A stretch of 64,000 bases of DNA from Kribbella caucasensis (lineage in GTDB: Bacteria > Actinomycetota > Actinomycetes > Propionibacteriales > Kribbellaceae): positions 124,001-188,000 of the forward strand of contig NZ_SNWQ01000010.1 of assembly GCF_004361855.1 (NCBI RefSeq), written 5' to 3'. Below are positions 59,150 through 64,000 of this stretch, in pieces. Every line of letters begins with the position of its first letter. Positions within the stretch are counted from its first letter, which is position 1. The notes under the pieces are model-generated. The model saw only the letters and a program-made list of their open reading frames with translations. It was not told the origin of the DNA and did no database searches. The translations under genes were made by a program, and so were the position numbers.

Positions 59150-59391
59150 CGCGGGTCCACTCGCAGCGCGTCCTTGTCCCACTGGACGATCCGCCCATCG
59201 GCCAACCCGGCGACGCAGCTGTACCAGACGGCGTGACGGCATCCGGTGGCGCGCCGGTCTATGACGATCGGGCCGTTGTGCTCGATGACGAAGTAGGGCC
59301 CGAGCTTGTCCACCTGGACGCCGTCGGACTGACCGGCGACGTTCGCCACCGAGATGTTCTCCGGTACGTCGAGCACGTACAGCCGGCTCAT
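59146..59391 (-). CDS. Small conserved-looking protein of unknown function (81 aa)
   Basis: It reads MSRLYVLDVPENISVANVAG at the start, then GPYFVIEHNGPIVIDRRATG and AVWYSCVAGLADGRIVQWDK. A compact beta-rich protein with two Cys and no signal peptide. It overlaps the genes on both sides by four bases, so it is translated as part of the operon. I do not recognise a family. It may be a helper of the VOC protein or the hydrolase. Confidence 0.72.
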   Translation of the reverse strand: MSRLYVLDVPENISVANVAGQSDGVQVDKLGPYFVIEHNGPIVIDRRATGCRHAVWYSCVAGLADGRIVQWDKDALRVDPR

Positions 59392-60014
59392 ACGCGCACC
59401 TCCCACGACGGGGCGCGTTCGACTATCAGCTCGGCCTTGCGCGTCAGCAGGTCGTCCATCGTGTGGCCCTCGCGCTGCGCGATGTCGACGAGCGCGTCGA
59501 TGGTGAGGTTGGCGTCCAGATCCTCCTGCGGAGTCACCGGACGCAGCGCCCGGGTGACCTCGACCAGGTAGCCGTTCGGGTCGTGGGTGTAGATCGATTC
59601 GATCGTCTCGTGCTGGACCTGCATCTCGACCGGCCATTCGCTGTGGTCGAGCCGGCGGCGGTACTCCATCAAGGCGTCCCCGGAGTCGACATGGATCGCC
59701 AGGTGACGCGATCGGACGAACCAGTCCGGCGTACTGTCGCCGAACCGTGCGTAGGCATCACCCTTCCCCTCCGACGACGGCCGCGGCAGCCCGAAGTAGT
59801 AGAAGAACGCGATCCGGTCGTCGTTGCCGATGTCGAAGAAGAAGTGGATGAAGTCCGGATGATCGTCCGGACCCCAGCCGGCGGCGCAGATCGAGTGCAC
59901 GACCGGGAAGCCGAGGACGTCGCGGTAGAACCGGACCGTACCGACCGGGTTGAAAGTGGGGAAGGCAGCGTGGTCGACACCGCGGGCCAGATGCCGTCCG
60001 GAGAGATCGTTCAT
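59388..60014 (-). CDS. VOC-superfamily (glyoxalase / extradiol dioxygenase-like) protein
   Basis: A 208-aa protein with one pair of VOC modules. The first His is in GVDHAAFPTFNPVGTVRFYR, a second is in SRHLAIHVDSGDALMEYR, and the closing Glu is in DPNGYLVEVTRAL. These could be the metal ligands of a ring-cleaving dioxygenase or a lyase/isomerase. The last 40 residues (LTIDALVDIAQREGHTMDDL) are an extra helical tail. AAGGAGG precedes the ATG. Coupled to maleate isomerase upstream by ATGA. Confidence 0.82.
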   Translation of the reverse strand: MNDLSGRHLARGVDHAAFPTFNPVGTVRFYRDVLGFPVVHSICAAGWGPDDHPDFIHFFFDIGNDDRIAFFYYFGLPRPSSEGKGDAYARFGDSTPDWFVRSRHLAIHVDSGDALMEYRRRLDHSEWPVEMQVQHETIESIYTHDPNGYLVEVTRALRPVTPQEDLDANLTIDALVDIAQREGHTMDDLLTRKAELIVERAPSWEVRV

Positions 60015-60763
60015 CGGGATAGTCCTCCTTCGCGCCGGAGCAGCGAACCTGCTCCGGGAATGTCGATCGGTAGATCGGCCGCCTTGAGGATGCTGTAGGC
60101 GCCGGCCGTCGCGGCCGAGAGCACCGGAAGCCCGAACTCCTGCTCGGCGGATTCGACCAGCGGCAACGAAGGCATCTGCACACATGCCGAGATCACCAAT
60201 GCGTCCGCGCGAATCAACTCCAGCGAGCGGGCGGCGGCCATCACCAGGTCGCCTTGGATGCAGCCGACCTGACGGTTGTCCTCAACCTCCAGCGCCCGCC
60301 AATCCACCACCTCGAAACCCTCCGCCTCGAGGTAGGTCACCACCTTCTCGGCCAGTGGTTTCAGGTACGGCGTGACAATCGCGATCCGCTGAGCCGGAAC
60401 AGCCCGAAGGGCCTCGACCAGCGCACCGGCACTCGACCTGACCAACGTCCCGGACCCACCTGTGGCGAGCTGCTCAGCGATCAATCCTTCGACGCGCTGG
60501 TGCTCGCCAGGACCAACGGACATCAACGCGACGAGGCACGCGTAGAGCAGCACATCCGGATCGGCGTCCCCGAGCTCCATCACGCACCGCTCCCGCTGCG
60601 CGTTCATCGCGGCCAGCTGCGCGGGCGACACCTTGGCCATCCGCATCCGGCTGCCATGGAAGGAGAACGTCGCCCCGGGATGCCGGCCGAGTAACGCCGG
60701 CAGCTCGGTCTCAACGGTGACATTCGAACTGGGCACAACAAGCCCGACACGTACGTGACTCAT
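60011..60763 (-). CDS. maiA: Maleate cis-trans isomerase
   Basis: It converts maleate to fumarate, feeding the citric acid cycle. The 250-aa protein belongs to the Asp/Glu racemase superfamily and strongly resembles the structurally studied Nocardia farcinica enzyme. It has VGLVVPSSNVTVETELPALL at the start, the catalytic Cys76 in LLYACLVAL, Cys194 in VISACVQMPS, and LSAATAGAYSILK. Both cysteines fall at the same positions as in that enzyme. GAGAGGA precedes ATG 60763. First gene of the minus-strand operon, which indicates that the pathway ends in maleate. Confidence 0.92.
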   Translation of the reverse strand: MSHVRVGLVVPSSNVTVETELPALLGRHPGATFSFHGSRMRMAKVSPAQLAAMNAQRERCVMELGDADPDVLLYACLVALMSVGPGEHQRVEGLIAEQLATGGSGTLVRSSAGALVEALRAVPAQRIAIVTPYLKPLAEKVVTYLEAEGFEVVDWRALEVEDNRQVGCIQGDLVMAAARSLELIRADALVISACVQMPSLPLVESAEQEFGLPVLSAATAGAYSILKAADLPIDIPGAGSLLRREGGLSR

Positions 60764-60796
60764 CCAGATCCTCTCGCCTCCTCCAGCATTCGACGG

Positions 60797-60825
60797 ATCC
60801 GACGAAAAGTCAACACTAGCGTCAA
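60797..60825 (-). promoter_or_regulatory. Promoter/operator of the maleate isomerase operon
   Basis: On the minus strand TTGACG (60825-60820) is followed after 17 bases by TCGGAT (60802-60797). The sequence TTGACGCTAGTGTTGAC (60825-60809) shares TTGACGCnAGnGT with the hyuA operator, where the -35 is in the same place. It also contains a second TTGAC. The start codon is 33 bases further down. Confidence 0.55.
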
Positions 60826-60901
60826 TTTGTCCTGGAGGGCACCTCGTCGCGATCCCGTCGCGCGCCATCTCGGTGACCGTGGACGGGACCTTGCCGGAGG
60901 A

Positions 60902-61066
60902 TCTGATCCCGCCGTGCCGCCGATCCCGCCGCACGCCACCTGGGACCAGCTGGAGAAGGCCCTGGAATCGATCGTCCGCGGCGACTCCGACCGCGTCGAC
61001 GTCATCAAGGAAGGCGTGAAGTCCAAGCTCCAGGAGTTCCTGGCCGGTGGACGTGGAGATTCGTGA
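60902..61066 (+). pseudogene. C-terminal tail of a thiamine-diphosphate enzyme (pyruvate oxidase-like)
   Basis: The plus frame reads SDPAVPPIPPHATWDQLEKA then LESIVRGDSDRVDVIKEGVK and SKLQEFLAGGRGDS, ending at 61066. This is the usual end of actinobacterial pyruvate-oxidase/acetolactate-synthase-like enzymes (VPP.PPH..W.Q). The upstream 500 or so residues are missing; the sequence before 60902 shows no family resemblance in any frame. Confidence 0.6.
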
Positions 61067-61108
61067 CAAGCAGGTTTGGGTGCGCGCGGCGCTGGCTACC
61101 GGTTGGGG

Positions 61109-61222
61109 ATGACAGCTGAGCCGAACCCGGTGGAACCGCTGGGCATCCCGGAAGAGACCGATCCTGGCCGGGCGACGGAGCCCAATCCCATTGACCCCCT
61201 TGGGCGCGAAATCCAGCCCTGA
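61109..61222 (+). CDS. 37-residue Pro/Glu-rich small protein
   Basis: ATG 61109 starts MTAEPNPVEPLGIPEETD and later repeats the block as TEPNPIDPLGREIQP. The internal repeat EPNPxxPLG argues for a real peptide, but the ribosome site is weak (GGTTGGGG directly before ATG). No family recognised. It resembles the Pro-rich small protein at 63166 in style. Confidence 0.4.
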   Translation: MTAEPNPVEPLGIPEETDPGRATEPNPIDPLGREIQP

Positions 61223-61300
61223 CGGCAGCCCGGGGCCTCCTCCGCGGACCGCATGGGTGGGCCAAGCCACGGGTACCGAATGTTTGGAGAGGGGTTGACG

Positions 61301-61417
61301 ATGATCGATCCTTGGACGTACCCGACGGATCGCTACTACTACAACTGGTGGGAAGGCCCGGTGCCGCCGGGTTTGGTGGACGTCAGCAATCAGCTGAAAC
61401 CTCGCCGGCCAACGTGA
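61301..61417 (+). CDS. 38-residue Tyr/Trp-rich small protein
   Basis: ATG 61301 has a good ribosome site (GGAGAGGGG, seven bases away). The peptide is MIDPWTYPTDRYYYNWWEGP then VPPGLVDVSNQLKPRRPT: eight aromatic residues in 38. The gene for the membrane protein starts 15 bp after its stop, so the two probably share a transcript. No known family. Confidence 0.5.
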   Translation: MIDPWTYPTDRYYYNWWEGPVPPGLVDVSNQLKPRRPT

Positions 61418-61432
61418 GCCTTGGGGTCTGCC

Positions 61433-62050
61433 GTGCTGATCTATCGGAACGCCTGGCGTGCCGTGTGCTGGGTGTTCGGTGCTGTCGGTGTCGCGGCCGC
61501 GGTGATCGTGTTGCCGGGAGATGCTTTGTTGGCGCTTGGGCTGCTGACCTTCATTGCCGTGGTTTGCGCGGTGGTCGGCTACCAGCCGGGAGATGCGGTC
61601 GGCAGTGCACCGCGGCTTACCCGCGGTGGGCTCGTTGTCATCGTCATCGCAGCAACGACGACGGTGGTGGCGGCCGTGGGTCTTGCGGCCATCTTGGGTG
61701 TGGGCATCGTCTGGTTGGCGCTGTTTCTTGGGCTGGTGTCGCCTGCTGCTGTCCGCTGGTACGGGCGTCGGATGATCCGATCCCGGCGTCCACAGGGGGA
61801 TCATGACGGGCCGCTGGTGGATACGGCGCAACTGTGTCGGGAGTGGCTCGACAGTTACGAGGCCCTGCGGCAGGCTGTGACACCCGCCGCGCGGCTTCGC
61901 ATCGTGATGGAGCGCCAGCGGTGCTTGGACGAGCTCGAACGTCGCGATCCCGAGGGCCTGAACGCTTGGCTCAGTTCCAACGCCAGTGCCGCCGGCGATC
62001 CCAGCCGCTTCCTCTCTGACAGTGGACCTGAGTCACCAACAGGCAGCTGA
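61433..62050 (+). CDS. Membrane protein of unknown function
   Basis: A 205-aa protein with four hydrophobic helices in two pairs (WVFGAVGVAAAVIVLPGDAL; LLALGLLTFIAVVCAVVGY; VVIVIAATTTVVAAVGLAA; ILGVGIVWLALFLGLVSPA). A cytoplasmic helical tail follows, with CREWLDSYEALRQAVTPAAR and RCLDELERRDPEGLNAWL. The tail resembles one seen on other small actinobacterial membrane proteins, but I know no function. GTG 61433 follows GGGG. Confidence 0.65.
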   Translation: MLIYRNAWRAVCWVFGAVGVAAAVIVLPGDALLALGLLTFIAVVCAVVGYQPGDAVGSAPRLTRGGLVVIVIAATTTVVAAVGLAAILGVGIVWLALFLGLVSPAAVRWYGRRMIRSRRPQGDHDGPLVDTAQLCREWLDSYEALRQAVTPAARLRIVMERQRCLDELERRDPEGLNAWLSSNASAAGDPSRFLSDSGPESPTGS

Positions 62051-62544
62051 GTTAGTAGCAGCGCGGCTCTGTCGCGCCGATGATGAATGAGCGATCCCCA
62101 GCTGCTTGAGGATGGCAACGATCTGGCAACCGGATCCACCGGTCGTCAACCCGGCGGCCTTCGCTGCCCGCGATACCTACGACCTCAGACCGAGCTCTTG
62201 AGCCTCGCGGAGGAAGATGTCAGCGCCGGTCGGCCCGATGCTCGCCGCCTGCTCGATGTTTGACATCAGGGCCCCGCGGAAACCGGAGATCCGGTGGCCG
62301 GCGTGCTGGCTCGAACGTCTGAAGGGTTCGTCGAGCCAGCCCCGGCCGCCCCGGGGCGGCGATCCGGACAGCAACATCCAGTCGACGACCGGCAACGGTC
62401 GAAGCGGGTCGTTCGTCGGTCGGGTGGTAGGCAAAGAATCGACCGCCGGAGCCGAAGGAGCGCGCGGAGCCGCAGAGGCAGAAGCCCACAAGCTGATCTC
62501 GGGGCGTCGCGCCTCGACGTCGTGGATACACCTTAGGAGGAGCG
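62051..62544. other. Intergenic region of about 490 bp holding one gene fragment
   Basis: Apart from a short minus-strand fragment at 62177-62266, no gene is recognisable. The strong ribosome site for the hemerythrin gene (GGAGGAG at 62534-62540) closes the region. Confidence 0.4.
62177..62266 (-). pseudogene. Possible fragment of a helix-hairpin-helix DNA-repair-like protein
   Basis: The minus frame reads MSNIEQAASIGPTGADIFL then REAQELGLRS, ending at 62177. IGPTGADIFLRE resembles the helix-hairpin-helix segment of endonuclease-III-like proteins. Only about 29 codons remain and there is no upstream partner, so the call is tentative. Confidence 0.3.
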
Positions 62545-63120
62545 ATGGCGACCATGCCGTCGGCCGCCCAGGACGATCTGGTCGGTGTGATCACGAAGGA
62601 TCACCGTGAGATCGAGCTGATCCTGGCCCAGCTGCAGTTGGGCGAAGGTACGCCGCAGCATCGGCGGGACCTGGCCGATCACCTGACGACCGAGCTGGTT
62701 CGTCACGCGGTGGCCGAGGAGATGTACATGTACCCGGCGGCACGCAGAGTGCTTGCCGATGGCGACGACGTTGCCGATCGGGCGATTGCTGAGCACGCTG
62801 AGGTCGAGCACATCCTCAAGGATCTCGAAGGCGTCGATGCTACGGATCGACAGTTCGATGACCTGGTCGGCAGGGTGATCGCGGAAGTCAGGCACCACGT
62901 GGTGGACGAGGAGCAGCAGGTGCTCATTCCATTACGGGAGGCCTGCGGCGCCGAGGGACTGCAGGAGTTGGGACGTATGGTCGTCAGAGCGAAGGAGTCC
63001 GCTCCGACCCGACCGCATCCGTCGGCACCGGACAAACCACCGGCCAATCTCATCCTCGGACCAGGCGTGGGCATGATCGACAGGCTCAGAGACGCTCTCA
63101 CCGGCCGGGACCGGTGCTGA
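62545..63120 (+). CDS. Hemerythrin/HHE-domain protein
   Basis: A 191-aa protein with a four-helix bundle that would bind a di-iron centre. Ligands are visible in ITKDHREIELIL (His), ELVRHAVAEEMYMYPA (His, Glu), IAEHAEVEHIL (His, Glu) and RHHVVDEEQQVLIPL (His, Glu). Such proteins bind oxygen or nitric oxide, or act in stress sensing. A flexible Pro-rich C-terminal tail follows (TRPHPSAPDKPP). An excellent ribosome site GGAGGAG precedes ATG 62545. Confidence 0.9.
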   Translation: MATMPSAAQDDLVGVITKDHREIELILAQLQLGEGTPQHRRDLADHLTTELVRHAVAEEMYMYPAARRVLADGDDVADRAIAEHAEVEHILKDLEGVDATDRQFDDLVGRVIAEVRHHVVDEEQQVLIPLREACGAEGLQELGRMVVRAKESAPTRPHPSAPDKPPANLILGPGVGMIDRLRDALTGRDRC

Positions 63121-63165
63121 CGCGGAACCAGTCCGCGACAGGGCGTCGTACGGGATCGTGGGACC

Positions 63166-63324
63166 TTACTTGGGATCCGGCATCGGCTCGACCGGATCGG
63201 GCGGTGGTGGTTCGAGCGGACCTGGCGGGCCTGGAGGTGTCGGTGGATCCGGTGGTGTCGGGGGGTGTGGGGTGACTGGTGGTTCGGGCGGGTCGGTGAT
63301 CGTGGCTTGCGCTGGACCCAGCAT
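63166..63324 (-). CDS. 52-residue proline-rich small protein
   Basis: From ATG 63324 (GAAGGG eight bases upstream) the peptide reads MLGPAQATITDPPEPPVTPH, then a run of PPTPPDPP and PGPPGP blocks, ending DPVEPMPDPK. Almost half of the residues are proline. It starts 12 bp after the stop of the membrane gene on the same strand, so it is probably in one operon with it. No family or function recognised. Confidence 0.55.
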   Translation of the reverse strand: MLGPAQATITDPPEPPVTPHPPTPPDPPTPPGPPGPLEPPPPDPVEPMPDPK

Positions 63325-63336
63325 GGTGAAGTCCCT

Positions 63337-63825
63337 TCAGACTGGTTGCGATGGTGTGCTGTCTGCGGGCGTCGTTGGGCTGGTCTTGGCTTGGCGGCGA
63401 CGGCCGAGGGCCAGGCCGAGGAGGATCATGCCGGCGCCGAGGGCTAGGTGGAGCCAGTTGTCGGCGGTGTTGACCGGGACGAAGTTGGCGCTGCTGTCCA
63501 GGTCGATGACCAGGCCGTAAATCCACAGCGCGAGGTAGACGAGGCCGCCTCCGATGAGGAAGAGGTAGGCGCTGGACGCCGTACGAGCCATGGCGAGACC
63601 CACCACACCTAAGAGCAGATGGACGATGTTGTGCAGGATGGAGACCTGGAACAACCCGAGCAACATCGTGTCGGTCTCGTGGCCGGCGACGGTCAGGTCG
63701 TCGAGGTTCGTGGTGATGCCGGGGACAAAGCCCAGGACACCGACGACAAGGAAGGCGATTGATACGACGACGGCAGCCTTCTGGATCGGTGTAGCGGCCC
63801 CGGTCCGTGTGTTCATGTGGGACAT
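63337..63825 (-). CDS. DUF4383-type membrane protein
   Basis: A 162-aa protein with four helices. It has AAVVVSIAFLVVGVLGFVPG, LLGLFQVSILHNIVHLLLGV with membrane His residues, SAYLFLIGGGLVYLALWIYG, and WLHLALGAGMILLGLALGR. This arrangement (FLxxGxxGFxPG; HNxVHLxxG; NxADNxLHxxLG) is the DUF4383 signature. AGGAG lies eight bases before ATG 63825. The function is unknown. Confidence 0.85.
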   Translation of the reverse strand: MSHMNTRTGAATPIQKAAVVVSIAFLVVGVLGFVPGITTNLDDLTVAGHETDTMLLGLFQVSILHNIVHLLLGVVGLAMARTASSAYLFLIGGGLVYLALWIYGLVIDLDSSANFVPVNTADNWLHLALGAGMILLGLALGRRRQAKTSPTTPADSTPSQPV

Positions 63826-64000
63826 GGTGAGGATCTCCTGCCCTTTGTGCTCGGGAAGGGGATGGCCAGTGCCCTGCGGTCTGTGCGTTCAGCCTGGCAC
63901 TGATCATCCTCGTTCCGTCCACGCTCCTGAGCGGATGCGAAGAGACGAATATTCGGTACCCAGTTCCACTTCGTCCTAACGTGACTGTCAGTGATGGCAG

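Overview
This is a 64-kb piece of a high-GC actinomycete chromosome. Many starts are GTG, genes overlap by ATGA or GTGA, and there are secreted glycoside hydrolases, a SigJ/ECF41 sigma factor, MMPL and LuxR proteins, and an FGE with the actinobacterial active-site motif. Gene content looks most like Kribbella or a near relative (Nocardioidales); that placement is inferred, as there is no rRNA or marker operon. I see no tRNA, rRNA, CRISPR array, insertion sequence, phage gene or integrase.

Layout. 0.2-4.4 kb: secreted GH27 alpha-galactosidase, an aldo/keto reductase stub between two hairpins, and a secreted M15-like/FG-GAP protein. 4.7-7.9 kb: an ABC-2 exporter divergent from an orphan sugar-importer ATPase. 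7.9-13.6 kb: a three-gene membrane-protein operon behind a MalT-type LuxR regulator, then a formylglycine-generating enzyme. 13.6-17.1 kb: a GH43 remnant, an acyltransferase-like membrane protein, a SnoaL protein and an AhpD-ECF41 pair. 17.1-21.0 kb: a secreted copper radical oxidase, two beheaded alpha/beta-hydrolases joined back to back, and an intact esterase. 21.2-25.3 kb: an MMPL transporter with a two-component system.

25.4-36.0 kb is a carbohydrate locus: a large secreted clan-A-like glycosidase, a sugar-binding lipoprotein, two permeases, an AraC regulator, a phytanoyl-CoA-dioxygenase-type oxygenase and a 711-residue glycosidase-like protein of unfamiliar type. The importer has no ATPase of its own; the orphan ATPase near 7 kb could serve it. 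A 133-bp divergent promoter module occurs at both ends of the 7.4-kb core as direct repeats; the left copy still carries the first 33 codons of a lost AraC gene.

36.1-49.1 kb is mixed: a broken sortase beside its likely wall-protein substrate, an esterase, a cyclase-family protein, a complete NAD-dependent DNA ligase, a MuiA-like protein divergent from a CehA/McbA-type operon, a DUF2461 protein, a truncated flavin oxidoreductase, a HAD phosphatase and a ClpP-like protein lacking catalytic Ser and His.

49.5-60.8 kb is the most interesting part: two tightly coupled convergent operons. The plus operon encodes HyuA, HyuB, an aryl-CoA-monooxygenase-like flavoprotein, an aryl-acid AMP ligase and a TetR regulator. 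The minus operon encodes maleate isomerase, a VOC protein, an 81-residue unknown and an alpha/beta-hydrolase. Both outer promoters share a TTGACGCnAGnGT element, so the TetR protein probably controls both. Maleate isomerase implies that maleate is an intermediate, pointing to breakdown of an aromatic acid or N-heterocycle that ends in fumarate. 60.9-64 kb holds remnants, three unusual small proteins, a hemerythrin-domain protein and two membrane proteins.

About ten truncated genes lie in the window without any mobile element.
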